DNA of 64,000 nt from NCBI GenBank assembly GCA_036345935.2, contig JADWOT020000001.1, positions 14,482,295-14,546,294 of the forward strand. Direction: 5' to 3'. The translations under genes were made by a program, and so were the position numbers. The notes under the pieces are model-generated. The model searched no databases. It was not told the DNA's origin and was given only the letters and a program-made list of their open reading frames with translations. Below, piece by piece: positions 36,195 to 48,351 of this stretch. Position 1 is the first letter of the stretch. Each line of letters begins with the position of its first letter. This stretch comes from Taenia hydatigena. Lineage: Eukaryota > Platyhelminthes > Cestoda > Cyclophyllidea > Taeniidae.

Positions 36195-37135
36195 ACCGGA
36201 AAGACGATTGTTTGTTTTCCGCTTAGGCCACTGAGGGATGGTCGAACGATTGGTGCTTTTGCAGTCACCTTTGAATGTGTTTTGGTGTGTGGGGGCGGGT
36301 CTTTGGGAGATGGTGTATATTGCTCTTCGGGTTGGAGGAGCATTGGAGAGGGGTGTGGCATTGGGAGAGGAGGGATTGGGTGTGGAATATCGGCGCAGTG
36401 GATGTGTTCGTGTAAGCAAAGAGATAGGAGAGTCATTGATGTGAAGTCGGTGAAAGCAGGTGCGAAGTGGTCGAATGTGTTGGTTACCGTGTCGTTGAGT
36501 TTGGTAGTTTAAGAGGTACCTTGGCACGAGCAAAGCTCAGGTGAATTGGTTGTGCTTTTTCGGCATCGGTAGTGAGGAATGACGTGGCGTTAGAAGCTGA
36601 CGCGAATTAGTAGAAAGTAGGTGATACGTGGGTGCTGGTGAGGTGGGTTCAAGAGACGATGTTGTGGCGATGCCATGGGGTGGTTCCGGGTTTTATGCTT
36701 ATTCCGATCGCATACGTCTCTCTCTTTTCGACCTGCACTAAGCAATATCCTTTCAATAAAGTCATGTATCGAATACTGCTCTATTGTTCTCAGTGTTCGT
36801 AAACCAGTCGGGCATCTGATCATGGTCTACGCCGCCCTTACCAATGCATCGCTCTCCGGTTGTATCGCATCCAATTGTGCGCTATTGCCACCAATGCAGG
36901 TACTTGTAAGGCTGCCACAATGTAGTTGGTTGATTTGTCCTGCTGCATGTCTTCGTTGCTTACATCGCCTACTTCGCCTGGTTGTACCTCGAAATGACAA
37001 GTTGGAATTGAATTAACTAGTGTTAAGGTAAAGCGACATCGATTGTGTTGTGAACATGCTGTTCTAAGCAATGCTGTACTAAAACCTCTTTTTGTTAGGC
37101 AAGCACGAGCAGAACATTTGGTGTACTGGACACCA

Positions 37136-37497
37136 ACGGTGATGAGACAAACTGTCCTGAGTAGAATACAAGTTCTCTGGATGAATCAGTGTGAATCGCA
37201 AAACTTTGCCGTCATAAGTAAATTGTATATACGCAGTTCATGAAGACAACCTGCCGGTCGTGTCTACGTGTCATGAAAGAAACTTAGTGTCAACCGCAGG
37301 ATCTTTTCGATGCTAGCAAATAGCAATGGAACACCACTTTGCAATAATAAAAAGTATGCAATTGGGACGAAATGCGTTAGCCATGAGCTGCAATTGCGAG
37401 GTCGCGGAGAACATCTTTCGTCGGTGGCCACTTCTTTATCTGATGCGTACCAACACGGTGGCGCACTACCTGCCACTCACTCATCGAATGCGTGCAG
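37136..37497. other. No secure feature
   Basis: Between the inverted-repeat arm and the first supported exon of the unknown gene. The frame of that exon is open upstream to an ATG at 37,310, so the exon may begin earlier than 37,498. Confidence 0.35.
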
Positions 37498-38588
37498 CTT
37501 GGCAGACGCCGGACGGCAGGAAAAAGAGGAAACGAGTCAACTGAAAATGGTTGACAAACTTGTTAACATGGACGACTCGGTCAAAGAGATTTGCAGAAGA
37601 AAGACAAAACGTCTAGAACGAATGGTAAAGCAGATTACTACAAGCTAACGATGCCTTTTGAACTGTAAAAGTGGTTCGATGCGGAGACTAATAAAAAAGC
37701 ATGCTGTCTATGCCACTAATGAGGAGATCGCAAGAAGTACTACCGCCTTTTTGTTAGCAAAGTGTAACTAATTTGGAAGAGGATTACTCGGAACCCTACA
37801 TTACGCCAACCGGTATGGAATATTTAGAAGAACTGATCCACATCAATGGAGTACACGCGAATGAATTCTTAACTGACATGTTGACATTAATGGGTGAGAA
37901 GTTAAAGATGGATGCCAATTGCTTCTACGACGCAAAGAATACTGGTAGAAGTCTACTAAGAGAATTAATTTCTTCTCCTTTATTATCAATTTTCAAGACG
38001 CACTAAATAACTTAATAAATGTATTTTGTTCCTCATGGGTTGCCTCAGTGACGGGGAGGTTGGACCAGATAGCATTCTATTTCGACAATTTGCTGGAAAA
38101 GGCCATGAATTACCATGACTACACGTCAGGATTTCAAACGCCTTCTCTGTGGATAACGAACGCAAATGAGGGGTACGATTTGGCTCCTCATTGGTTAGTA
38201 TTAACCAATCAAAACGCTGACGTCAAAAAGACGCCACTTCCATTTTTGTCATTTTCCCCCAGCTGCTTCTGGTGGTATGGTTTCTCGGCTGGCTCGTGGG
38301 TGTATGCTATCAACGCTATTGACGTTGTGATGGCTGGTGCGAGAGATTGACAAAAGGAACGGCCGACTTGACTGCGAGAGGGGCCATGTAGTGTATGTTT
38401 TGAATGCATTGCTCTTCAAACCGGTAATGAGCAACTGGTCACCAATTTTTGCCTTTGCCAGGTGGCCTGGCTTCCAAGTCGTGGCAGTGGTTCAATTCCT
38501 TCTGTTCGCCGAATATATGTGCATGCACTTTGTCCTAGTGCCATTATCCGACGCTTCCGCGAATCCTTGCTTTTGTTATCAATTACGT
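37498..38588 (+). CDS. Unknown four-exon gene, internal part
   Basis: Four open segments join with matching phases and GT/AG borders: to 37,624 (donor GTAAAG), 37,758-37,944 (acceptor TTTTTGTTAG, donor GTAGAA), 38,049-38,172 (acceptor GCCTCAG, donor GTACGA) and 38,462-38,588 (acceptor CTTTGCCAG, donor GTAAGT). Exon one is charged and probably helical (QEKEETSQLKMVDKLVN, KEICRRKTKRLERM). Exon two reads LEEDYSEPYITPTGMEYLEE and ANEFLTDMLTLMGEKL. Exon three has VTGRLDQIAFYFDNLLEKAM. Exon four is hydrophobic (FQVVAVVQFLLFAEYMCM) and could be a membrane segment. I do not recognise the protein; the helical, amphipathic character is all that can be said. The first acceptor (GTGCAG before 37,498) is a guess. 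Beginning and end of the gene are not found. Confidence 0.45.
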
Positions 38589-40020
38589 GTAAGTATGGAC
38601 GTCGTTCGGCGCTTCTAGTTATGTTGAGGACAAAATCCATTTGGCTCTGTTTGAATTACAATGTTCGGTGTTGGTGTCGGAGTTGCCTCGGTTGCGGCGT
38701 CGCTGCTCTTATGTGACCGCGTTTGTGATGCGATGGGAGGTCATTATGTGGGGTGCCAATTTGCACTGAAGTAAACTGTGGGTGCAAATATTCTTGCTCA
38801 CGGAGCAGAGAGAGTAGGATGACTCCTTTGTGCATTGACTACCCTGCTGTTACACATCCTTCTATGGCTCTCGAGTGCAGGTGCTCTACCAACGATGCAT
38901 TGGCTGTTTTTGATAGTGTCGTGTGGTGTAATACTCGACCTTCCATGCGTCGCAATGGCTTGTTTATTGTGCTACTGTTGACGTTTTTGGTGTGCTCATT
39001 GACTTGGCGAGATTATGGGAACGGTGGCTGATGAAGGTGAGCAGTCTTACTGACCAACACTCGCTCTGCTGCCGCTACTGTCTTCAACGTTGTTGTGGGT
39101 CGCTTTTTAATGGCATCATAGACTTATGAGTCTGTCAATTACACCCATCTTTGCCGTCGGTGGCAACGGCAAAAGGAAATGAGGATGTAGATGTCGACCC
39201 ATGGCAAGCCACTGAGCACCCTTAAACTCGTCGTCTTCGTCGTCGTCGACAGCGGCGCTTTTGGAATCATTCGGTCAATCAACTCTGCCAAAAATTTTCT
39301 TGCTCAATATGGACTATTCATTCACCTGGGACATAATAGGCGCGGCTTTGTGCTTGGAGGAGGCCTTATGAACGATTGAGTGTGATGTGAGTGCCACGTG
39401 AGAGCGGAACAAGAGCGAACCTGTAACTTGGTAAGCATGCTGGATAAGTGGAATCAGATGTTATTGTCCTCTTACAATTGTAAATTTCTCATGTTCATTC
39501 TTTAAATCCAAGATGTCCAGGTGTTGTCACCTTCGCCGCTATGGCATGAGGCGATGGTGGTATGAAGTAGATGTGGAAGAATTTGAAGTGTAGTTATGAT
39601 GCTTTGATATGCAAGTACGGTTCCCTGTACGATCCATTGTTATATTCGATAGTCGCTTGCCTGATTTCTAAGGCGTAGAACGCAAGTTATTAAGGCGCAT
39701 CCAAAGAGGCATTTTTGGTGACGCCCACATGTGGCTGTTGCAGTGAGTGGGATGATCCATTGCCCGAGTGCGATTAATATGTAAGAGAAAGGCAAAGTGT
39801 TTAACGACTTCATGCCCCACTTAGTTCCGCAGTTTCCAATCTATGCAGCTTATATTATACAAAATTGTGCGTTTTTGGGATTCTTGTGCGTGCATGTGAT
39901 TGTGTTATTTAACGATCATCCGCGAGTTGGCGGTAATGAGTGTATTTCCACTGCCTGAGACAAGTAGTTGGGCTTGTCCTCGCATGATTCCGATGTGACA
40001 GTAGATCGTAGACTGATAAC
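38589..40020. other. No secure gene
   Basis: May hold an intron or later exons of the gene before it; a frame at 38,753-39,031 is Cys-rich but without a domain. Nothing firm. Confidence 0.4.
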
Positions 40021-41148
40021 CATGCTAAAGCTTAATTATTCTGTCACTGTACTTGTCGTGATGCCGCACCGTTGGGGGGAGTTTGACAATTCGTTTCTAG
40101 GTCAATATTTCCTCCACTGGTCGTGGACACGCTTGATGGCTGGCACATTTCCCTATCCAATGGGGAATTGGCTCACACCACGAGGGATGGGGAGACTGAC
40201 GACAGTAGCCTTACCGAGGAGAGTACGGAACAGGGCGTTGGAAAAGACGAAGTGGACTGTGTAATGCGCCAGTGGTTTTTTTGAATGAAGGATTTTGGTG
40301 ATGGACTAATTGATTGCATCGTAGTTGTACCTTTTCAAAGTGGTGTGTTAATTACACATTTGTGTTTTCTGCCTGAGTACGATGTCTTCTTTCGCCTTCG
40401 GGGAGGAAAGAGCTGAGGAAACTGCAGTACGTATGTATGAATTAGTAATAGAGATATCCTATTGAAGATTAAAGCTCTCCTAGCCGCAGTCCTTTTGCAT
40501 GACTACGTGACAGGTGTGGCGTATTTTGCTTCGAGAGGTTTGGAGATGCTTTTATTTTGTTTGGTCGCAGTCAATTGTTGGCAACATGGGTAATAGGTGC
40601 GTTTTGAAGTGAGTTCCTTACTATTGAAGGTTTTACGAACCTTTAAAAGGTGGCATGCTGCCGTTTAGCCTTGAGAATGGCTTTAGGAGGTGCAGAATGT
40701 GTAACTTGTGGGTGGTTGAATAGGTGGATGTGAGTAGGAAGGAGAAGGAAAGGCTGCACACTGCTTTATTAATCTCCTCCACAGGGCGACTCTAAATGTT
40801 GCAGTGTTGTCAAATAGAAGTGGTAGCCAATGCCGCCATTAAGCGATTGTGTGGAGTTGAATGATATGCTGGCATTTCAACTGCCTCGTTGGAGTGGTAT
40901 TGAAACTCCCTCAAGTTGGCAACATTGGTCTTTAAGCAAAGTAAAGTCGATTGATGCACACTGTGGTACGATTATATGGTAGAAATATCGAAACAGAAAT
41001 AACCTGAAACGCTTCTGTATTGAGATCAAAATTGTCAGGACGAAAGTGAAACGAAGATACTAGCTATAAGAGTACCAATTGTCTTTTGGAGTCCAAAATT
41101 TGTAGGTCAAGGCAAACAGAATATTTCACTTGCGGAATCTAGTTTCAG
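40021..41148 (+). repeat. 1.13-kb tandem duplication, unit 1
   Basis: Repeated directly at 41,149-42,277. The same 80-codon frame (MLKLNYSVTVLVVMPHRWGE, at 40,022 and 41,150) occurs in both units but has no domain, so I do not call it a gene. Unit boundaries share CATG. Confidence 0.95.
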
Positions 41149-42277
41149 CATGCTAAAGCTTAATTATTCTGTCACTGTACTTGTCGTGATGCCGCACCGT
41201 TGGGGGGAGTTTGACAATTCGTTTCTAGGTCAATATTTCCTCCACTGGTCGTGGACACGCTTGATGGCTGGCACATTTCCCTATCCAATGGGGAATTGGC
41301 TCACACCACGAGGGATGGGGAGACTGACGACAGTAGCCTTACCGAGGAGAGTACGGAACAGGGCGTTGGAAAAGACGAAGTGGACTGTGTAATGCGCCAG
41401 TGGTTTTTTTGAATGAAGGATTTTGGTGATGGACTAATTGATTGCATCGTAGTTGTACCTTTTCAAAGTGGTGTGTTAATTACACATTTGTGTTTTCTGC
41501 CTGAGTACGATGTCTTCTTTCGCCTTCGGGGAGGAAAGAGCTGAGGAAACTGCAGTACGTATGTATGAATTAGTAATAGAGATATCCTATTGAAGATTAA
41601 AGCTCTCCTAGCCGCAGTCCTTTTGCATGACTACGTGACAGGTGTGGCGTATTTTGCTTCGAGAGGTTTGGAGATGCTTTTATTTTGTTTGGTCGCAGTC
41701 AATTGTTGGCAACATGGGTAATAGGTGCGTTTTGAAGTGAGTTCCTTACTATTGAAGGTTTTACGAACCTTTAAAAGGTGGCATGCTGCCGTTTAGCCTT
41801 GAGAATGGCTTTAGGAGGTGCAGAATGTGTAACTTGTGGGTGGTTGAATAGGTGGATGTGAGTAGGAAGGAGAAGGAAAGGCTGCACACTGCTTTATTAA
41901 TCTCCTCCACAGGGCGACTCTAAATGTTGCAGTGTTGTCAAATAGAAGTGGTAGCCAATGCCGCCATTAAGCGATTGTGTGGAGTTGAATGATATGCTGG
42001 CATTTCAACTGCCTCGTTGGAGTGGTATTGAAACTCCCTCAAGTTGGCAACATTGGTCTTTAAGCAAAGTAAAGTCGATTGATGCACACTGTGGTACGAT
42101 TATATGGTAGAAATATCGAAACAGAAATAACCTGAAACGCTTCTGTATTGGGATCAAAATTGTCAGGACGAAAGTGAAACGAAGATACTAGCTATAAGAG
42201 TACCAATTGTCTTTTGGAGTCCAAAATTTGTAGTGTCAAGGCAAACAGAATATTTCACTTGCGGAATCTAGTTTCAG
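41149..42277 (+). repeat. 1.13-kb tandem duplication, unit 2
   Basis: Almost identical to unit 1. I noticed one substitution (ATTGAGATC in unit 1, ATTGGGATC in unit 2) and one inserted T (GTAGGTCAAGG against GTAGTGTCAAGG). A further CATG at 42,278-42,281 marks the end, so the junctions show 4-bp microhomology. Confidence 0.95.
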
Positions 42278-42566
42278 CATGTGTGTGGTTGAGTTTTGGG
42301 CAAATTATTCCCAAAGTAAGTACATGGCGGCGCATTGTGGGATAAACTGGAGACTTGGAACAAACTGATTTGTTCAAGCCACTTAAGAAAGACTTGATGT
42401 TGTTTTGTGTTGCTTCATAGTGGAGGAGTTCTGCTTCAAAAGCCGAGGACGGCGACGACCTTGACAACGTCATAGTACCACGCTGATGGGTCGTGATGGC
42501 AAAGAAAACAAGTCTTAGAGTCTTCTTTGCCTCACCGTCAACTTAGAATTCGGCATTTACCTCGTG

Positions 42567-42615
42567 CATCCTCTCATCATCATCATCATCTTCTTCTTCT
42601 TCCTCCTCCTCCTCC
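42567..42615. repeat. Mixed ATC/TTC/TCC triplet repeat
   Basis: Runs of CAT, CTT and CCT triplets follow each other without interruption, a compound microsatellite. Confidence 0.85.
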
Positions 42616-43494
42616 TTTTCCCCCTTCATTATTTAAGTGATTCTTTGCATTCCTTCCTTTCCCCTTTATAGCGTCGCCTCCCGTTGCGCCATTCTCACCT
42701 TCTTCTTCCTCTCATTCGGACTCATCTGGAGGTTCAGCTATCCCATAGCCCGTGTCTGCAGTGGTAGTTTCTTGCATTTCTTTGGACTGCAAGGCTTGGC
42801 ATTGAACGACTTTTAGGCAAGGTGAAGAAAGGGAGTATATGCTAAAATATGATGAACTTCACACCAATCGCTTCTGCCGAGTCCTCCTCCTCCTTCACCT
42901 CTTCCTCTACATGATCATCTCTATGAAGTGCCTTGTGAAAGATTGCTCTGCCTCTTCGGCAACCTTCAAGTGATTGGCGTTAGTAGAAGTGTGTGTGGAA
43001 AGGCGAGCACCTACCTCTTATCAACAACACAAGCCCCTTATGTCTGCCACAGTCCAGGCGACTAGGAAGGAATGCAACTAAAAGCCGCGAAAGGAAACGA
43101 AATGAAGAGAGCAATAAGGCACGTGAGACTAGCATTCATCTTCGTGACGCTCAGTTTGAGCATGTGACGCTATCAATGGATTTAATCGGTTACTTCACCA
43201 TTAGAAAGTCGGCTGCCTGGTGACTGTCACATTGCACGTGCAAAGCATGCAGGCAGGAAGGGCGAATACTGTAGCCACAACCGCAGCCGGCGTCTCAACA
43301 CTCACTCACTCACTCAGTGTCTCATTGCATTACAACTTCGCCCATCTGTGTGTCGGTGGTGGTGGTGGTAGTAGTGGCAGCACGCACACCTTGGCAGGAG
43401 TGGCGTTAGTGAGAGGTGTTGTGTACTGATGTGAAGTGAGTGGCGCTAACAACTGCTATTTGGTTGTTGTTTCGAGCGAAATCATCTGGTGCTC

Positions 43495-43528
43495 GGAGGA
43501 GGAGGAGGAGGAGGAGGAGGAGGAGGAG
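43495..43528. repeat. (GGA)n microsatellite
   Basis: About eleven GGA units. The poly-proline frame on the opposite strand is a product of this repeat. Confidence 0.9.
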
Positions 43529-43979
43529 TGGAGGGTTTGATGTAGTGGGTGAAGGCTAATTTGCTGGTAACGGGGAGGACTACAGCCTGCCACTTACTTG
43601 GATCTACATGGGGCCAAAGGCGTTGTGGGTCCAAAACACAGCAAGTGATTTGCTGCTCACAGAGCATTTTGTGATTAGCATGGAGACGCGAATGAACAGC
43701 ACTGGGTGCAGACTTTGCACGTTCGCCTTGTCAGTCAGCCGCTGCCGGCTCCACTGCACGCATCCCTTAGTTGTGGGGTGGGGAGGCTTCTCAACCTCAT
43801 CACCAGACTGTCATCGTTACTCGCCTGCGGTGGCGATAGTGGCAAGGGAGAATGAGGCTGTTGATCGTGTTACTTTTTGGACTTTGCGAGAGGTACTGAG
43901 CCTATGGATGATAAAATTAGAGAATAATGCAGAAGAAAATAAAGTCGGAAGAGGTGCATTTAATTTTTAATTGACATAT

Positions 43980-44630
43980 ATCCACAATGTTTTCCATTTG
44001 CGTACATTGATGTGTACCGGTTTTGCAACTCACCTTCCAACGCTCTGTGCATTTGATGATGTATTTGCGAATGCAAACTGCAAATCTGCGTTTAGCGAAA
44101 CACACTTCAACGCGCTTATACTCGTTTATTTTCCGATGCCGTTGTCGACAGCACCATGAACACAGCATCCACCTCCATCACCAACGTCCCTGCCTCCTTC
44201 TTTAATATTGCCTCACTCAATTCAGTAGCACATGCACGAAATAATCCGCAATCAAGTACAGTGTGAAGGGATGTCCCTCCACATATTTGTGCTTGTTCGG
44301 ACAGTTAGGTTCTATCCCATCGTATTACATCCCTTCGCACTGTACCTGATTGCTGATTATTTTGCACATATAATTCTTTATTGAATAAGGTAACATTAAG
44401 GGAGGAGGCAGTGACATCGGTGGTAAAAGGGAACGCCCTGTTCATGCTGCTTCCGGAGGCCTCATCAGAAGGCAAATGAGTGCAAGCGCAAAAGCATTGC
44501 GTCAATAAACTACATATATCCATTGAGCAGCGCAAAGGGACGTTGTGTGAGGTAGGATAAGGCGGAGGAAGAAGAGTGAAGAAAAGGTTCACAATTGTCT
44601 AAACTGACTAACAAATGCGGAACTGCTGTC
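43980..44630. repeat. Foldback (hairpin) element R2
   Basis: Two inverted arms of roughly 300 bp meet around a loop of about 53 bp. The inner 37 bases of each arm (44,238-44,274 and 44,328-44,364) pair with only three or four mismatches; both read AATAATC-GCAATCA-GTACAGTG-GAAGGGATGT. Pairing continues outward through CTGCCTCCT/AGGAGGCAG and GCACCATGAACA/TGTTCATGCTGC to about 43,985 and 44,600, weakening with distance. A single arm lies at 7490-7690, and right-arm fragments occur near 52,860. No transposase frame is present. It may be a MITE-like element or a SINE-type repeat inserted head to head. Confidence 0.7.
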
Positions 44631-45019
44631 GGTGAATAATCACCACGTCGAAAATGATGTCGCATGTTACCCCCTACTTGCATTCATTTTGTCCAACGAA
44701 GTCACTAAAGATCGCGCAAACGCAATCTAATGACGATACATACGATTCACCTGATACCTTCAAATGGCAGCGTTTGATTGGCTGGATCCCACAGCTCCTG
44801 CAGCTAAGTGAAATGAATTTTCTCCTATTATGATGGACGGCGCTAAAGAGATTCTATTTCTTTTATTTTGGTTGGGAACCAATAGTGATCCAGCATCTGG
44901 TAAGTGATATCTGACAGTCATTCCAAAGCAGTTATAGTGATGCCCGGTAAGGCAGTCTAAATGAGTTCAGGAGTCAAGTAGGATGCAAGCTGTCAATTCT
45001 ATATCCTGCTGGCATAAAA
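44631..45019. other. No recognised feature
   Basis: Nothing recognisable in this short interval. Confidence 0.5.
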
Positions 45020-45470
45020 TAACTGCAACAAATAATAGATGTGAATTTAATGCGGAGGAAACAAAGGCATGGCAGTAAGGTCGTGACACTCCTTATCGCC
45101 ATAGTAGGCGATACCTAAACATGCACTCAATGCTTGCAAAAACACACTCAAGGAGAAAGCTCGAATGGCATACTTTTTAATGTCCCACCCACTTCTCACC
45201 ATGTTCCACGTAAAAAAGAAGTGTAAGAAGATATTTGTAAACCATTAGTACTCAAAGATCCCAACAGCTACAACTCAACGGGGAAATTATTTTTATCGCC
45301 ATAAAGCAATAAGCTGATGATCCTTCCCGCAGCTTACAAAAGATATAAGGAATGATGGAACATGGAACTGCAATCGGCGCATTAGCATGAACAAAGGCAT
45401 GGGTTGCGTATAATGCTCCAAGAGGCGTAAAACCCGACCCCAAAATTGGTTTTGGACACTGAAGGGCCTA
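45020..45470 (+). repeat. Dispersed repeat R4, copy 2
   Basis: Direct counterpart of 15,687-16,120, with shared TTTAATGCGG, CATTAGTACTC, GGAAATTATTTTTATC and GGTTGCGTATAATGC. Roughly 70 percent identity with several indels. Confidence 0.65.
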
Positions 45471-48202
45471 ATTGGGCTTTAGTCAATAGATGTATGCAGT
45501 TTATTGACGCGATGCCTTAAATTCCCCAGAAAGGTATCTTATTCCTTTACTAGGCCAAGGCCGAGGGTGCGAATAGAAAACCAGCCAAAAACCATAATTT
45601 TTGAATAGTATTCTTTGTCGGGATAAAAATGACAAATGACAAACCAGGAGTTTTGCTTTTAGATGATCTGCCAATGCTACCTTACTATCTTTCCCTTTGA
45701 TTGCTCTTCGACGTAGACCTAAAGCCCCTTTTCTGGTGTACACCTGCAGGCCTTTCCAGCGTTCCTTACACAGCCACAGCATCTTTCCAGAGAAACTGCT
45801 ACATTCTATCTACGCACTTTTCATTTCCTTGTATAATTTGAATCGTGGGCGTAAACAGTAGCGAGGCTCTTGTCAAAATCAAGTTGATTCCAAATACTTA
45901 TGTAACTTACCAAAAGCTCATGTTTGTGCATCTGTAAATAAAATGGGACCGTCTCGTAACACTGAGCGAGTGGAAGGTAGGAGCACAGACTTCTTATTGG
46001 AGTTTTTTGGCTCTCACAGATTCATTTGGTCTCACACACCCAACTTGCCTTTAAATCATAAAGGATAAATATCTGTTACTCACCTTGGGAAGTTAGACGC
46101 ATTGATGTTTCACTAGGTGGATGACTCTATGCTCTACTTCAGTTGGCGAAATCACACTACGTATAAATGTTCATGCCTTGTTCCCACGTCACCACATGGA
46201 ACTGCTGAATGGGCAAATAGCATCGCAAGGCTTATTGTGCGTAACCTTTGACAGCAGCCTCCCAGAGACTCGACATGTTCCTGTTTTATTTCACGTCATG
46301 AGGACTGAAGATGAAGGATCTCTGCGCCTACTGTGAACGTGATCTCGGTACTTTTGACAAAAGATCATTTGAGTAAAGCAGTCACTAGAGAGGATCAAAA
46401 TATGTTTCCAGTTTAACTCTTTACGGACATTTGCCTTGAAGTACTTTGCCGTTGTCTCTTCTTTCTGCCATACCTCAACTATCTTCACCTAGAATTTTAT
46501 GCCGAAATCGACGACAGACAGTCTTGACGCTGAGGCTAATTGCAGCACACTCGTAAGTGAGCAGCTTAAACAATAAATTACTGAGAGAGCTGCACACGAG
46601 GTTCCCGACTGCCCTCATGTACCACTTACAGAAAATTAATTAATCGAGTTGGAAGAAAGTGAGAATGGGCAGGTCAAACTCAATCAATTAATGCACGCAC
46701 TTTAAAGAGGCATGAATACGTAGCTAGCACAAATGCAAGGTTGCTAATCCTGGTTGATATTTTGAGAATATCCACTTTAGTGGCCGAAATCGGAGTTGAC
46801 ATCTCTCCTGAAGCCAGATCATTGCGAAGTCCACTCATTGAATTCACTTTAATTGGGAAAGGTGGTTGGCTTTATGCACATTTAAGTAATTATATTTCGC
46901 CCCATTTGTCGTAACGTGGTAGGTTAAGAACCCTTTTATGCAGCTAAACTTTCTTCGGGTTTTAGCTGAGTCAATTCACGTAATGACAGTCTGATTTATC
47001 TTTTCCACTGTGTTGCTGATGCGCCATTAGCCCCCAAACTTGGAAGCTACTGCAAATCCACTTTAACTTCTTCTAAATCAGATCAGATCCCACTTGATTT
47101 CCAGCAAATACGGTAAGGCTGCTTCTCCTAATCATGCTTTCCCATCTCTGAGGATGGAACTCTCAGCAGTTAATTATTATCTAATAGGCATGGGTCCCAC
47201 CTCAATTTCGAAAACACCTCAATTCACAATTCGCTGCAAAAAAGCAGTGGCCTTGACTAGGTGAACAGTTCCATTCGTGCGGATACAAATTATGCGTAGG
47301 AACCACACTACATCACTTGGTGTAAAGCAGCGAAAGAAGCAAATGCTACTTGAAAGTAACTTCTCATCGGTTATTTCACATGCCAGCCATTCATTCCAGT
47401 TTAATCGAATTGATTGGCATCGAGACGTAATGCAGCATTTTGAGCTACCGTTCTGTGAAATTGGGCCTCAGGTTGACGCATCAGACCTGTGCTTTTGCAA
47501 AAAATTACCGCATTGAATGACTTATTCAAAGGGTTCAATTAATGTACAATTCTCAAACCTTGCAAGCTTGTGCTTTGTTCGAAGTGCTGCCGCCTTTCCA
47601 GCTCTAATGGCTACCAAGAAAAGCTAGGAGGCAAATCGTATTTCAATTCTAGCCTCGTAAAACCGTGCGTTTAGTGTCAGAACTTAAGCCGAAAGTCTTC
47701 TCAGACCTTAGCTGAACCCATTCTCAGTCAATGGAAAGAACCGTTCATAGTAAAAGGATGGTATGTGTTTCAGAACCTCTACTGAATGATTACGCTGAAG
47801 GATTCATTTGGTCTGATACAGTTTGGACGCATCATGATGTGAGGCGGGTTGAAGCTTCGCGGGTTAAAAAGTTAGGCTTTACACTAGCTGAAGTAGGAAG
47901 AAATGATTTTTTGAAGTAAAGACAGGCCTCATTTATCGAAGGGACATAATAGCCGCCCAGATAAGTTCGTTTTTCATGCAATGCGTCTCAGGAAGTAAAG
48001 CGAGAAAATCTACTTTTAAATATCGGGAGGCTTTTGATGCATAAGTGGTAGATTTCATGTTTAAAACCACCTCAGACCAGCAGCACACCAGCCGCATGCT
48101 GGTCAAATTCCATCGTGTTTTTACCCACACGGACACTAACCTACTTACCGAACATTTAGCGAAATAACCGAATCTATTCTAATGCTGCACGTTTGTTCAC
48201 AG
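45471..48202. other. No secure gene
   Basis: Short frames at 46,121-46,336, 47,277-47,516 and 47,731-47,919 have no domain. Nothing recognised. Confidence 0.45.
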
Positions 48203-48351
48203 TAGGAATGATGCAAAGGTATAGCCAGCTATTGCGATCGCTGGATTACACGGATCGCAGGCAACTCCTAATGCTTATTTCGATGCAAATTTTGCGGCTA
48301 GCTCAGAGAGTTGCTAATCTTGAGGTGGTTGATCATAACGATAATGCGTGA
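48203..48351 (+). CDS. Candidate terminal exon, helical peptide
   Basis: After the acceptor GTTTGTTCACAG one frame is open for 49 codons to a TGA. It reads GMMQRYSQLLRSLDYTDRRQ then LLMLISMQILRLAQRVANLE, a strongly amphipathic, coiled-coil-like pattern, and ends HNDNA. No matching upstream exon was found and I cannot name a family. Confidence 0.28.

Larger units (their letters stand above)
42282..43974. other. Simple-repeat-rich region, no secure gene
   Basis: Contains two triplet repeats listed separately. Frames at 42,993-43,223 and 43,608-43,970 (120 codons) have no domain. Short GTGAAGTGAGTGGCGCTAAC near 43,431 recalls the R3 repeat start. Confidence 0.4.

Noticed and set aside
40022..41392. 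Duplicated 80-codon frame as a gene pair
   Set aside because: Its preservation in both copies reflects the recent DNA duplication; there is no domain, promoter or splice support.
43482..43667. Poly-proline open frame
   Set aside because: Produced by the GGA microsatellite on the opposite strand.
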